Part shown: in pieces, positions 7,176 through 16,622 of the stretch | Layout of the letters: the number at the start of each line of letters is the position of its first letter | Numbering within the stretch: the first letter of the stretch is position 1 | NCBI RefSeq assembly: GCF_005222205.1 | Contig: NZ_CP032345.1 | Coordinates: 1,923,501 to 1,987,500, forward strand | From: Azospirillum brasilense | GTDB taxonomy: Bacteria > Pseudomonadota > Alphaproteobacteria > Azospirillales > Azospirillaceae | Length of the DNA stretch: 64,000 nucleotides | Direction of reading: 5' to 3' | Position numbers and translations under genes: made by a program | Notes under the pieces: model-generated | The model's database searches: none | What the model was told of the DNA's origin: nothing | Seen by the model: the letters and a program-made list of their open reading frames with translations, nothing else

Positions 7176-8343
7176 CCAGGAACCGGTGGGCCAGCGCGGC
7201 GCCCAGCGCGACCAGCCCGATCGCCGTCATCATGGGAAGCTGGCTGTCCGCGTGGGTGTGGCCGAGCGCCACGCCGATCAGCGCCGCCACGGTCATCTGC
7301 ACGAAGCCGACCAGCGAGGAGGCCAGCCCGGCCATCATCGGGTAGGGGCCGACCGCCCCGGCCATGGCGTTGGGCAGGGTCAGCCCGGCGCCCAGCAGGA
7401 AGAGGAAGACCGGGGCGATGACCGCCGCCAGGTGCAGCACCCCGCCCAGCGCCAGCCCCACCCCGAGCAGCCCGCCAGCCAGCGAGACCGCCGTGCCGGT
7501 GCGGATCATCCGCGGACCGCCCAGCCGCGCGCTCAGCCGCCCGGCCAGGAAGGAGCCCACCGCGTAGCCCAGCACCACCGCGCCGAAGCTCGCCCCGAAC
7601 TGCGCCGGCGTCAGGTGCAGCCGCCCGATCAGCACGAAGCTGGACCCGGAAATGAAGGCGAAGATTCCGCTGTAGGCGAAGGCCACCGTCAGCATCTGCC
7701 CGACGAAGCCGCGGTCGCGCAGCAGCAGCGCGTAGTTGGCGAGCAGCCGGCCGGGCTGCAGCGCCGTCTCGTCGCGGTTGGCGTTGGTCTCGCCCATCAG
7801 GGTCCAGGTGGCGGCCAGGATCAGCGCGGCGAAGCCGGTCAGCAGCAGGAAGTTGCTCCGCCAGCCGAACCACTCCGTCAGGACGCCGCCCAGGATCGGG
7901 CCGGCGGCCGGGGCCAGCGTCATCGCCATCGCCATGTAGGCCAGCACGGTGGCCGCCCGGTCGCGTCCGAAGACGTCGCGCACCACCGCCCGCGCCACCA
8001 CCGGGCCGCAGCAGGCGCCCAGCGCCTGGAAGAAGCGCGCGACGATCAGCGTCTCGATGTCGTCGGTCAGCGCGCAGGCGGCGCTCGCCAGCAGATAGAT
8101 GAGGATGCCGCCGAGCAGGGCGGGCCGCCGCCCGAAGCGGTCGGACACCGGCCCGTAGACGAGCTGCGACACCGCGAAGCCGGCGAGGAAGACCGACAGG
8201 GTGAGCTGCACCGTGGCGATGTCCGTGTCGAACACGCTGACCAGGGTGGGCAGGGACGGAAGATACAGGTCGGTGGACAGCGGGCCGAAGGCGACGAGCG
8301 CTGTCAGCAGCACGCGGACGGTCAGGGAATCGGGACGGGGCAT
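7159..8343 (-). CDS. MFS drug-resistance exporter, Bcr/CflA family
   Basis: A 394-residue, 12-helix major facilitator. The first helix with STDLYLPSLPTL, the A-motif GPVSDRFGRRPALL between helices 2 and 3, and the helix-5 motif with AGPILGGVL are those of Bcr/CflA proton antiporters (bicyclomycin, chloramphenicol, sulfonamides). Substrate cannot be predicted. It reads convergently into mgtC and overlaps its end. It lies alone in its transcription unit. Confidence 0.92.
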   Translation of the reverse strand: MPRPDSLTVRVLLTALVAFGPLSTDLYLPSLPTLVSVFDTDIATVQLTLSVFLAGFAVSQLVYGPVSDRFGRRPALLGGILIYLLASAACALTDDIETLIVARFFQALGACCGPVVARAVVRDVFGRDRAATVLAYMAMAMTLAPAAGPILGGVLTEWFGWRSNFLLLTGFAALILAATWTLMGETNANRDETALQPGRLLANYALLLRDRGFVGQMLTVAFAYSGIFAFISGSSFVLIGRLHLTPAQFGASFGAVVLGYAVGSFLAGRLSARLGGPRMIRTGTAVSLAGGLLGVGLALGGVLHLAAVIAPVFLFLLGAGLTLPNAMAGAVGPYPMMAGLASSLVGFVQMTVAALIGVALGHTHADSQLPMMTAIGLVALGAALAHRFLVSPRA

Positions 8344-8406
8344 GGAAGGGATCGGGCCGGGAACGATGGGGGAGGCGCACTCTAGCAGAGGCTTGGCACA
8401 GCCCCG

Positions 8407-9225
8407 TCACGGCGTTTCGGCATGACCGTCATTTGCATGTGAAACCATTCCCGTGTCGTCGCCGCTTCCCTCGCCGTACCGCAGCAGCCGGGCGCCGTTG
8501 GCCTTCAGCCAGAGGCGGGGCGTGCGCACGTCGCCGGTCAGCTGCGCGCACAGCGTCCAGAAGCGCTGGGAGTGGTTCATCTCGCGCAGATGCGCCACCT
8601 CGTGCCCCACCACGTAATCGAGCACGGACTCCGGCGTCAGGATCAGCCGCCAGGAGAAGGAGAGGCGGCCGGTGGCCGAGCAGCTTCCCCAGCGGCTCTT
8701 GGTGTCGCGCACGGTGACGGCGGCGACCCGCGCGCCGATCAGCGCGGCCTTGGCGCGCGACCGCTCGGCCAGTTCGCGCCGCGCCTCCGCCATCAGGAAG
8801 TCGCGCACCCGGCGGGCGACATGCTCCGCCCGGCCGCCGACCAGGATCGCGCCGTCCTCGCGCCGGGTCGCCCCGCGCAGCTCGGGGGCGTGCCGGATGA
8901 CGTGGTCGACGCCGAGATAGGGCACCACCGCGCCGTCGGCGAAGGGAAGCTGCGGCGGCAGGGCGGCCAGCCGCGCCCGGACCCAGCCGTCGTGCCGCCC
9001 GACGAAGCGCAGCGCCTCGGCCTCTGGGACGCCCACCGGGATCACCACCTGGATCAGCCCGCGCCCGGCGTCCACCCGCAGGGTCATCCGGCGGGCACGG
9101 GCGCTTTCCCGCAGCTCCAGCGGCACGGGCAGGCCGGCGACGGCCAGGGCGCGTGGCGCCTTCGGGCGTGGGGCCTGGGCTTTGGCCTGGGCTTTGGAGG
9201 GGTGGGATTTGCGGCGGAAGAGCAT
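8407..9225 (-). CDS. YgjP-like metallopeptidase (DUF45/SprT-like)
   Basis: A 272-residue protein of the YgjP/DUF45 family. The zinc site is HEVAHL with His208 and His212, and the third ligand is probably His218 in NHSQRFW. Upstream lie the conserved TVRDTKSRWGSCS and SFSWRLILTP blocks. The family is related to archaemetzincin-like and SprT peptidases; physiological targets are unknown. The start at ATG 9225 was preferred over a TTG at 9261 because the shorter form begins with a normal basic N-terminus (MLFRRK). Its first 40 residues are Lys/Ala/Pro-rich and poorly conserved. Confidence 0.88.
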   Translation of the reverse strand: MLFRRKSHPSKAQAKAQAPRPKAPRALAVAGLPVPLELRESARARRMTLRVDAGRGLIQVVIPVGVPEAEALRFVGRHDGWVRARLAALPPQLPFADGAVVPYLGVDHVIRHAPELRGATRREDGAILVGGRAEHVARRVRDFLMAEARRELAERSRAKAALIGARVAAVTVRDTKSRWGSCSATGRLSFSWRLILTPESVLDYVVGHEVAHLREMNHSQRFWTLCAQLTGDVRTPRLWLKANGARLLRYGEGSGDDTGMVSHANDGHAETP

Positions 9226-9423
9226 ACCTGACTTATAGCCCGCATGGCCGGCCGGGGCCAATGGCGCCTTTCTCTCTCACATTCAAACGGAATTTGTCCC
9301 AAGTGAGTTTTGCATGTGATATTTGACTTGGATGGGCAAGTGGCCGGATAAATGTGCTCTGATCTCAGTTTTTGCGGTGAAGTTGTGGTCGAGTATACCA
9401 GAAAGAACTCAACCGAAGGTCAT

Positions 9424-10525
9424 ATGACTGATCGTGCGATCTGGCTTGAGGCTCTGGTCTCCGCCAACGGCGCCGCTCACGCTCTGCTTGGGCTGGACGC
9501 GCGGCTTCTCGTGGTCAACCAAGCTTTTGCCGCCGCCTTCGGCCGCCTGCCGGAGGAGGTGGAGGGCCGGGAGCTGACCGAGCTGGACGTCCCAGCGGCC
9601 ATCGTGTCCCAAGTCGGGGCACAACTCCGCCGTGTCGTCCTCACCGGGACTCCGGTGTCGGCCTTCGGCCTGCTGCCCCGGGGCGAAATGGTGCTGAGCC
9701 CGGTGCGCGACGCGGACGGGGTGATCACCGCGGTCGCCGCCATCGCCGACACCAACGCCGCCGCCCTGGCCGCCGCCCGCGCCGAGGCCGAGCGGGTCCG
9801 CCAGGAGGCCGAGACGGGGCGCACCGCCATCGGGCGCTTCCTGTCCGCCGCCAGCCACGACCTGCGCCAGCCCTTCCAGGCCATGCACCTGTTCCATCAT
9901 CTGCTGATGGGCCGCCTGACCGATCCCGGCGCGCGCGACCTCGGCGAGAAGCTGGAGATGTCGATCGAGGCGGCGGAGGGACTGTTGCGCGCCCTGCTCG
10001 ACGTGTCGAAGCTGGAGGCCGGGCTCGTCCGGATGCAGGTGCAGAGCTTCCCCATCGACGAGACGCTGGGCCGCCTGCTCAACGAGTTCGCGCCGGAGGC
10101 CGACGCCAAGGCCCTGCGCTTCAACGTCCGTCCCGCGGACGTGGAGGTGAGCACCGACCCGGTGCTGCTGGAGCAGCTTCTGCGCCCGATCCTGTCCAAC
10201 GCCCTGCGCTTCACCGAGTCGGGCGGCGTGCTGCTGGCGGCGCGGCGGCGCGCTGCGCATCGAGGTGTGGGACACCGGCATCGGCATCGCCCCCGCCGAC
10301 CACGCGGCGATCTTCGACGACTTCCACCAGCTCGGAAACCCGAACCGCGACCGCCGGCACGGGCTTGGGCTGGGGCTCGCCATCGTGCGGCGTCTGGCGG
10401 CGCTGCTGGGGCTGCGCGTCTCGCTGCGTTCGGTGCCCGGCAAGGGCTCCGTCTTCGCGGTGGAGGTCCCGCTGGCGGCGGCGAGCGCCGCGGAACTGCC
10501 GGTCGAGAGCAGCAGCGCGGCGTGA
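9424..10525 (+). pseudogene. PAS-HisKA-HATPase sensor histidine kinase with a frameshift
   Basis: Start at ATG 9424 after GAAGG. The first frame encodes a PAS domain (about 15-115), a short coiled coil, the H-box SHDLRQP (His145) and the N-box region up to GGVLLAAR. Around 10237-10262 the reading frame breaks: the ATP-binding G1 box (WDTGIGI) and G2 (GLGLGLAIVRRL) continue one frame over and stop at 10525. One extra base, or two missing, in the repetitive GGCGGCGCGGCGGCGCG run would explain it. Without repair the first frame reads on to 10641 with an unrelated tail and no ATP site. It is either a recently inactivated gene or a sequence error. No transmembrane helix is seen and no response regulator lies beside it. 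Confidence 0.82.
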
Positions 10526-10732
10526 CAGGGCGGGGAGCCGCTTTCCCTCCATTTTATCGAACGAACAGAGAGCGCCGGCCTCGCTTGCGCTCTCCGACCC
10601 GTCCTTCGGCGCCGCGCCGGGCATCGACGGAACGCGCATAATTCCTCCCAAGGCCGGGGCCGTTCACGGCCCGCCGGCCCCGGCGTCATGGTCTGGGTGC
10701 GCCACGGGCGCGGCCCGGGATCGGAGGAAAGC

Positions 10733-11125
10733 ATGCATCGCAAAACAGGGTGCCGGCTGGCTGGTTGTCTGGCGGGGATGACGATCGCCGCCTTCGCGAT
10801 CCTGCCCGCCAGGGCGCAAACGACGAGCCTGGACTGGGATCAGCGCGGCTGCGTCTTCGGACCGCGGCCCGGTCTGGATCGGCTGGTGTCCGGCTACAAC
10901 CCCGGTGCGCAGCCCTATTACTGCCCGCCGCCCGCCGCGCTGTATCCCGCGCCGCCGGTCGCGGCCCCGACGGCGTCGCTCTATCTGTCGGCGCCGAGCC
11001 GGTCCTACTGCCTGCTGCGCTCCTCCGGCCTGATGGGGGACAGCCTCTCGTACCTGGCCGGGTCGCTGTGCCGGGACGACTCCGCGCTCTGGGCGCTCGC
11101 CCAAACACGGCACCCCGAGAGATGA
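10733..11125 (+). CDS. Hypothetical secreted protein
   Basis: A 130-residue protein with a clear signal peptide: basic start MHRKTG, hydrophobic core and ARAQ cleavage near residue 28. The start ATG 10733 has an excellent GGAGGAAAGC. The mature part is Pro/Tyr/Ala-rich with four cysteines (in RGCVF, YYCPPP, YCLLR and LCRDD) that could form disulphides in the periplasm. I do not recognise a family. Confidence 0.65.
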   Translation: MHRKTGCRLAGCLAGMTIAAFAILPARAQTTSLDWDQRGCVFGPRPGLDRLVSGYNPGAQPYYCPPPAALYPAPPVAAPTASLYLSAPSRSYCLLRSSGLMGDSLSYLAGSLCRDDSALWALAQTRHPER

Positions 11126-11441
11126 CGTAAGGGTGATAGTCCGTACTGATACGTACGGCTGATTGACAGCCTCCCTCTCTGTCCTTAAGGCTTGCAAAAA
11201 AAGGAAACACGCAAACGGGGAGGAAAACCATCGATGCCGGCGCAGCACCCGTCACCACCCTAAGTCCCGTTCCGTGCCTCACGCAGGACCGACGTTGCAA
11301 CCGCCAGGAGCGGATGCGGCGCGTCCGTGCGCGCGCGTTCCGGACACGTCATCAAATCTTCACAAGACCGTCGCGGGACCGCAACCCGCGCCCTGCATGT
11401 CAGCACATCACGCAATCGATTGGTTCCAGGGAGAGACCACC
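11126..11441. other. Gene-free upstream region of ugpB
   Basis: About 315 bases without a credible gene. It contains a small palindrome CCGTAC-N6-GTACGG at 11141-11158, an A-rich run near 11194, and at 11346-11363 a poor match to a direct-repeat Pho box (ACGTCAT-CAAA-TCTTCAC; spacing right, second half weak). It is the expected place for the ugp promoter. Confidence 0.4.
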
Positions 11442-12779
11442 ATGCTGACCCGCCGCAAGCTCGCCGTCTCGACGGCCGTCTTCGCGCTCGCCGCCGGTTT
11501 CACCGGCGCCGCCTATGCCCAGCAGAAAACCGTCATCGAATTCTGGCATGGCCTGCCCCAGCCGCTCGGCGGCCAGCTTGAGCAGGTGGTGAAAAGCTTC
11601 AACGAGAGCCAGGACAAGGTCCAGGTCAACCCGACCTTCAAGGGCAGCTATCCGGAGACGATGCAGGCGGCCATCGCCGCCTTCCGCGCCGGCAACGCCC
11701 CGCACGTCGTGCAGATGTTCGAGGTCGGCACCGCCACCATGCTGTCCGCCGGTCCGGCCATCAAGCCGGTGCACCAGCTGATGAGCGAGACGGGGTCGGG
11801 CCTCGAAGCCGCGGCCTACATCCCGGCGGTCCGGGGCTATTACAGCTCCAAGGACGGCAAGATGATGGCCCTGCCGTTCAACAGCTCCACCACCATCACC
11901 TTCTACAACAAGGACGCCTTCCAGAAGGCCGGGCTCGACCCCAACAAGCCGCCGGCGACCTGGCCGGAGGTGGCCGACGCGGCGCGCAAGCTGAAGGCGG
12001 CGGGCGTGACCTGCCCGATGACCTTCTCCTGGCCGACCTGGACGCAGTTCGAGCAGGTCGGCGCGCTCCACGACAAGCCCTTCGCATCGGAGGCCAACGG
12101 CTTCGGCGGGCTGAACGCCACGCTGAAGATCAACGACCCGTTCTTCGTGAAGCATCTCCAGACGCTGATCGACCTGCAGAAGGAAGGCGCGCTGCGCTAC
12201 GGCGGGCGCGACAACGCCGCGGACTCGCTGTTCCCGTCGGGCGAATGCGCGATGATCCAGGCCTCGTCGGGCCTGCGCGGGCGCATCGTCAAGGAGGCCA
12301 AGTTCAACTGGGGCGCCGCGCCGCTGCCCTACTGGCCGGACGCCATCGCCTCGCCCAAGAACTCGATCATCGGCGGCGCTTCCTTCTGGGTGATGACCTC
12401 GCCCAAGCGCACCGCCGACGAGTACAAGGCCGTCGCCGCCTTCTTCAGCCACCTCGCCCGTCCGGAGGTGGACGCCAAGTGGCACATGGACACCGGCTAC
12501 GTCCCGGTGACGCTCCAGGGCTTCGAGCTGGCCAAGAAGGAAGGCTTCTACGACAAGAACCCCGGCGCCGAGGTGCCGGCGGAGCAGCTCACCCGCACCG
12601 CCACCACGGAGAACACCATGGGGCTGCGGCTGGGCAACCTGCCGGAAATCCGCAACATCATCCAGGAGGAGATGGAGAAGGCGTTCCAGGGCCAGCAGAC
12701 CGCCCAGCAGGCGCTGGACAACGCGGTGAAGCGCGGCGACACGGTCCTGCGCAACTTCGAGCGCGCCAACAAGAACTGA
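11442..12779 (+). CDS. ugpB: ABC transporter substrate-binding protein, UgpB type
   Basis: A 445-residue periplasmic binding protein with a signal peptide (MLTRRKLAVSTAVFALAAG, cleavage after AYAQ near residue 27). The sequence follows UgpB closely: VIEFWHGLPQPLGGQLE at the mature start, FNSSTTITFYNKDAF, CPMTFSWPTW, and a C-terminal NLPEIRNIIQEEME. UgpB captures sn-glycerol-3-phosphate or glycerophosphodiesters. GGGAGAG precedes ATG 11442; the frame is open much further upstream but that part is not family-like. The palindromic repeat separates it from the permease genes. Confidence 0.93.
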   Translation: MLTRRKLAVSTAVFALAAGFTGAAYAQQKTVIEFWHGLPQPLGGQLEQVVKSFNESQDKVQVNPTFKGSYPETMQAAIAAFRAGNAPHVVQMFEVGTATMLSAGPAIKPVHQLMSETGSGLEAAAYIPAVRGYYSSKDGKMMALPFNSSTTITFYNKDAFQKAGLDPNKPPATWPEVADAARKLKAAGVTCPMTFSWPTWTQFEQVGALHDKPFASEANGFGGLNATLKINDPFFVKHLQTLIDLQKEGALRYGGRDNAADSLFPSGECAMIQASSGLRGRIVKEAKFNWGAAPLPYWPDAIASPKNSIIGGASFWVMTSPKRTADEYKAVAAFFSHLARPEVDAKWHMDTGYVPVTLQGFELAKKEGFYDKNPGAEVPAEQLTRTATTENTMGLRLGNLPEIRNIIQEEMEKAFQGQQTAQQALDNAVKRGDTVLRNFERANKN

Positions 12780-12796
12780 GCAAGGCTTATGGGCTG

Positions 12797-12937
12797 TTCC
12801 CTCTCCCGTCCCGGGAGAGGGTGGCCCGAAGGGCCGAGTGAGGGTCGACCGAGGATCGAAGAGCTGATCCTTGGCCTTACCCTCACCCTTCCCACGCTTC
12901 GCGCGGGTCCCTTCCCTCTCCCGGGGCGGGAGAGGGC
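12797..12937. repeat. Palindromic intergenic repeat, copy 2, inside the ugp operon
   Basis: End hairpins CCCTCTCCCGTCCCGGGAGAGGG and CCCTCTCCCGGGGCGGGAGAGGG flank a GAGTGAGGGT/ACCCTCACCC pair and a central GAGGATC...GATCCTTGG hairpin. The central part is nearly the same as in the copy at 54 kb. Lying between ugpB and ugpA, it could stabilise the ugpB message or attenuate transcription into the permeases. Confidence 0.88.
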
Positions 12938-12967
12938 GGAAAGAACCGGAGACAACCGAAGGGTTCC

Positions 12968-13852
12968 ATGCAACGTCGCGTGATTTTCGACAACAGGGCG
13001 CTGCCCTACCTGCTGCTGGCGCCGCAGGTGGCGGTGACGCTGATCTTCTTCATCTGGCCGGCGGCGCAGGCGCTGTGGCAGTCGGTGCATCTCCAGGACG
13101 CCTTCGGGCTGCGCAGCCAGTTCGTCGGGCTGGAGAATTTCCAGGCGGTGCTGAGCGACCCGAACTATCTGGAGACGGTCAAGACCACCATCGTCTTCAG
13201 CGCGTCGGTGACCGTCCTGTCGCTGGCCTCCGCGCTGGGGCTGGCGGTGATGGCCGATTCGAAGATCCGGGCGGCGTCCGCCTACAAGACGCTGCTGATC
13301 TGGCCCTACGCCCTGGCGCCCGCGGTGGCGGCCGTGCTGTGGATGTTCATCTTCAACCCGGACATCGGCATCCTGGGCCGCGCCTTGAACAACCTCGGCT
13401 ACGCCTGGGACTACCGGCTGAACGACGGTCAGGCATTGACCATGGTCATCCTGGCGGCGAGCTGGAAGCAGGTCTCCTACAACTTCATCTTCTTCCTGGC
13501 GGGCCTCCAGGCCATCCCGCGCTCCGTCCTTGAGGCGGCGAGCATCGACGGGGCGGGGGCGGTGCGCCGCTTCTGGACGATCACCTTCCCGCTGCTGTCG
13601 CCGACCACCTTCTTCCTGCTGGTGGTGAACATCGTCTACGCCTTCTTCGAGACCTTCGGCACGATCCACGCCCTGACCCACGGCGGGCCGGGCAAGGCCA
13701 CGGAGACGCTGATCTTCCGCGTCTACCAGGACGGCGTGGTCAACCACGACCTGGGCGGCTCCTCGGCGCAGTCGGTGATCCTGATGGTCATCGTCATCGC
13801 GCTGACCGCCATCCAGTTCCGCTTCGTCGAGCGCAAGGTGCATTATTCATGA
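12968..13852 (+). CDS. ugpA: sn-glycerol-3-phosphate ABC transporter permease, UgpA type
   Basis: A 294-residue inner-membrane permease with six predicted helices. The cytoplasmic coupling loop [20 protein letters not shown] is the EAA motif of binding-protein-dependent permeases. The N-terminus ([14 protein letters not shown]) and the NLGYAWDY loop are those of UgpA. It pairs with UgpE and the UgpC ATPase. Its stop overlaps the ugpE start (ATGA at 13849-13852). Confidence 0.93.
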   Translation: MQRRVIFDNRALPYLLLAPQVAVTLIFFIWPAAQALWQSVHLQDAFGLRSQFVGLENFQAVLSDPNYLETVKTTIVFSASVTVLSLASALGLAVMADSKIRAASAYKTLLIWPYALAPAVAAVLWMFIFNPDIGILGRALNNLGYAWDYRLNDGQALTMVILAASWKQVSYNFIFFLAGLQAIPRSVLEAASIDGAGAVRRFWTITFPLLSPTTFFLLVVNIVYAFFETFGTIHALTHGGPGKATETLIFRVYQDGVVNHDLGGSSAQSVILMVIVIALTAIQFRFVERKVHYS

Positions 13853-14721
13853 ACCGCGACCGTGACACCCCGCGCTCCGGCGGGCGCCTGATGGACATGG
13901 TCCCGCACCTGATCCTGATGCTGGGCGTCCTGATCTTCGCCTTCCCGATCTACGTGACGGTCATCGGCTCGACCTGGGACGCCGCCACCATCGGGCGCGG
14001 CAACCTGCCGCTGACGCCGGGCGGGGAGATGCTGAACAACTACGCCTCGGCCTGGAGCGAATCGCAGGGCAACCGCGTCATGCACACGCCCGTGCGCATC
14101 ATGATGTGGAACAGCCTCGTCATGGCGCTGGTCATCGCGCTGGGCAAGATCGCCATCTCGATCATCTCGGCCTACGCGGTGGCCTTCTTCCGCTTCCCGC
14201 TGCGCATGGTCTTCTTCTGGATGATCTTCATCACGCTGATGCTGCCGGTGGAGGTGCGCATCATCCCGACCTACGAGGTGGTGGCGAACCTCGGCCTGAT
14301 CGACAGCTACGCCGGGCTGACCATCCCGCTGATCGCCTCGGCGACGGCGACGCTGCTGTTCCGCCAGTTCTTCCTGACCATCCCGGACGAGCTGGTGGAG
14401 GCCGCGAAGATCGACGGGGCGGGGGCGCTGCGCTTCTTCCTGGACGTGGTGCTGCCCCTGTCGCGCACCAACATCGCGGCGCTGTTCGTCATCCTCTTCA
14501 TCTACGGCTGGAACCAGTATCTGTGGCCGCTGCTGATCACCAACAGCGCGGAGATGGAGACGGTGGTCATCGGCATCACCAAGATGATCGGCAACGGCGA
14601 GGCCGCGACCGACTGGAATCTCATCATGGCGACGACGGTGCTGGCCATGCTGCCGCCGGTGGCGGTGGTCGTGCTGATGCAGCGCTGGTTCGTCAAAGGC
14701 CTTGTGGACAGCGAGAAATAA
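13849..14721 (+). CDS. ugpE: sn-glycerol-3-phosphate ABC transporter permease, UgpE type
   Basis: A 290-residue permease with six helices and the EAA loop [20 protein letters not shown]. The periplasmic start [23 protein letters not shown] and the later [14 protein letters not shown] are typical of UgpE. Translation is coupled to ugpA by a 4-base overlap; ugpC begins 3 bases after its stop. Confidence 0.93.
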   Translation: MNRDRDTPRSGGRLMDMVPHLILMLGVLIFAFPIYVTVIGSTWDAATIGRGNLPLTPGGEMLNNYASAWSESQGNRVMHTPVRIMMWNSLVMALVIALGKIAISIISAYAVAFFRFPLRMVFFWMIFITLMLPVEVRIIPTYEVVANLGLIDSYAGLTIPLIASATATLLFRQFFLTIPDELVEAAKIDGAGALRFFLDVVLPLSRTNIAALFVILFIYGWNQYLWPLLITNSAEMETVVIGITKMIGNGEAATDWNLIMATTVLAMLPPVAVVVLMQRWFVKGLVDSEK

Positions 14722-14724
14722 GAA

Positions 14725-15798
14725 ATGGCAACGGTCGATCTGAATCGGGTCCGCAAGTCCTACGGCGCCGTCGAGGCCATCAAGGGCATCGACATCAGCG
14801 TCGCGGACGGGGAGTTCCTCGTGCTGCTCGGCCCCTCGGGCTGCGGCAAGTCCACGCTGCTGCGCATGGTCGCCGGGCTGGAGAGCATCACCGGCGGCGA
14901 GATCGCCATCGGCGGGCGGGTGGTCAACGGGCTGGAGCCCAAGGACCGCGACATCGCCATGGTGTTCCAGAACTACGCGCTCTACCCGCACATGAGCGTG
15001 TTCGACAACATGGCCTACGGGCTGAAGATCCGCGGCCTGCCCAAGGCGGAGATCCAGGCGCGCGTCGCCAAGGCCGCGGAAATCCTGGAGCTGAACCGCT
15101 TCCTCGACCGCCGGCCCAGCCAGCTGTCCGGCGGGCAGCGCCAGCGCGTCGCCATGGGCCGCGCCATCGTGCGCGAGCCCGCCGCCTTCCTGTTCGACGA
15201 GCCGCTGTCCAACCTGGACGCCAAGCTGCGCACCCAGATGCGCGTCGAGATCAAGCGGCTCCAGGACCGACTGGGCATCACCAGCCTCTACGTGACGCAC
15301 GACCAGGTGGAGGCGATGACGCTCGCCGACCGCATCCTGGTCATGAACCACGGGGTGGCCGAGCAGGTCGGCACGCCGCTGGAGGTCTACCAGCGCCCGG
15401 CCAGCCTGTTCGTGGCGGGCTTCATCGGGTCGCCGCCGATGAACGTGCTGGACGCGCGCTTCGACGGTGCGGGGCAGGCGGTGGCGCTGCCCGGCGGCAC
15501 CGCCTTCCTCCTGCCGCGCCCACGTCCCGACATGGCCGGGCGGCCGGTCAAGCTGGGCGTGCGGCCGGAGCATCTCGCCGTTACCCCCGGCCATGGGCCG
15601 CTGATCGTCACGGTCGATCTGGTGGAGGCGCTGGGCGCCGACACGGTGGTCTACGGCCGCCTGCCGGACGGGGAGGCGCTGGTGGTCCGGGTCGCCGGCC
15701 TGCCGTCCTGCCGCGAGGGCGAGACCCTGCGCGTCGGCGCGCCGCCCGACGCCCTGCACCTGTTCGACGCGGAGACCGGCCGGCGCCTGCCGGATTGA
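14725..15798 (+). CDS. ugpC: sn-glycerol-3-phosphate ABC transporter ATPase, UgpC type
   Basis: A 357-residue ATPase of the MalK/UgpC group. Walker [10 protein letters not shown] (36-44), the Q-loop in [14 protein letters not shown], signature LSGGQRQR, Walker [11 protein letters not shown] and the switch His in YVTHDQ are all intact. The C-terminal third is the OB-fold regulatory domain of this family (LGVRPEHL). It energises the UgpAE permease. No glycerophosphodiesterase (ugpQ) follows; the next gene is a glutathione transferase. Confidence 0.94.
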   Translation: MATVDLNRVRKSYGAVEAIKGIDISVADGEFLVLLGPSGCGKSTLLRMVAGLESITGGEIAIGGRVVNGLEPKDRDIAMVFQNYALYPHMSVFDNMAYGLKIRGLPKAEIQARVAKAAEILELNRFLDRRPSQLSGGQRQRVAMGRAIVREPAAFLFDEPLSNLDAKLRTQMRVEIKRLQDRLGITSLYVTHDQVEAMTLADRILVMNHGVAEQVGTPLEVYQRPASLFVAGFIGSPPMNVLDARFDGAGQAVALPGGTAFLLPRPRPDMAGRPVKLGVRPEHLAVTPGHGPLIVTVDLVEALGADTVVYGRLPDGEALVVRVAGLPSCREGETLRVGAPPDALHLFDAETGRRLPD

Positions 15799-15901
15799 AT
15801 GGGTGCCGGATTGAACGCAGGCGGGGCTGTTGCATTCGCAGCCGTCCCGTGTCTCCCTGTCGATCCGTCATGTCCCGCCGAAAACAAGGATAAGAAACGT
15901 C

Positions 15902-16507
15902 ATGAAGCTCTACCTGAAGCCGGGCGCCTGCTCGCTGTCGCCGCACATCGTCCTGCGTGAAAGCGGCCTCGCCTTCGACGTCGCGGCCGTCGACCTCGCC
16001 GCCAAGAAGCTGGAGGACGGCAGCGATTTCCTGGCCGTCAACCCGAAGGGCCAGGTGCCGACGCTGGCCTTCGACGACGGCGCCATCCTGACCGAGGGCG
16101 CGGCGATCGTTCAATATGTCGCCGATCGTGTGCCGGAGAGCGGCCTGCTGCCGGCCGTCGGGACGATGGAGCGCTATCGCGTGCTGGAATGGCTGAACTT
16201 CATCGGCACGGAGCTGCACAAGACCTTCAGCCCGCTGTTCCGTCCGACCACGCCGGACGCCTTCAAGGACATCGCTAAGCAGACGCTGACCGCCAAGTTC
16301 GCGGTGGTGGAGGCCGGGCTGGCCGGTCAGGATTACCTGACGGGCGACCGCTTCACGGTGGCTGACGCCTATTGCTTTACGGTGCTGCGTTGGGCGCCGC
16401 GGGTCGGTCTGCCGCTGGACGGTTGCCCGAACATCACCGCCTACATGGCCCGCGTCGCTGCGCGCCCGGCGGTGGCCGCGGCGCTGGCGGCGGAAGGGAT
16501 CGCCTGA
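15902..16507 (+). CDS. gstA: Glutathione S-transferase, beta class
   Basis: A 201-residue protein highly like E. coli GstA: MKLYLKPGACSLSPHI with the beta-class Cys10, NPKGQVPTL with the cis-proline, the LTEGAAIVQYVAD helix, EWLNFIGTELHK and a final VLRWAPRVGL region. It conjugates glutathione to electrophiles and can bind one glutathione covalently through Cys10. The ATG at 15902 follows AAGGATAAGAAACG; an upstream in-frame start adds 24 unrelated residues. Confidence 0.95.
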   Translation: MKLYLKPGACSLSPHIVLRESGLAFDVAAVDLAAKKLEDGSDFLAVNPKGQVPTLAFDDGAILTEGAAIVQYVADRVPESGLLPAVGTMERYRVLEWLNFIGTELHKTFSPLFRPTTPDAFKDIAKQTLTAKFAVVEAGLAGQDYLTGDRFTVADAYCFTVLRWAPRVGLPLDGCPNITAYMARVAARPAVAAALAAEGIA

Positions 16508-16555
16508 CCGCTGGCCGGACGGGGAGGGGACGCACCTGTTCGATCCCGAGACAGG

Positions 16556-16594
16556 CTGGTGATTGCCCGCGTAGACTGCTCGGGCAATCACCAG
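16556..16594. repeat. Perfect 14-base inverted repeat
   Basis: CTGGTGATTGCCCG at 16556-16569 is exactly mirrored by CGGGCAATCACCAG at 16581-16594 with an 11-base loop. It sits between gstA and the VOC gene. No T-run follows, so it is not a standard terminator; an operator or an RNA-stabilising hairpin is possible. Confidence 0.8.
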
Positions 16595-16622
16595 CAGGGA
16601 GGGGGCGAAGACCCCGACGAGC

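Noticed and set aside
12887-12940. The repeat's end hairpin as a simple terminator of ugpB
   Set aside because: The hairpin has no T-run and the same sequence occurs at other loci as part of a larger repeat, so repeat is the better description.
13843-15759. A 638-codon minus-strand frame across ugpE and ugpC
   Set aside because: Shadow of the ugp genes; translation is Asp/His/Arg/Gln-rich without motifs.
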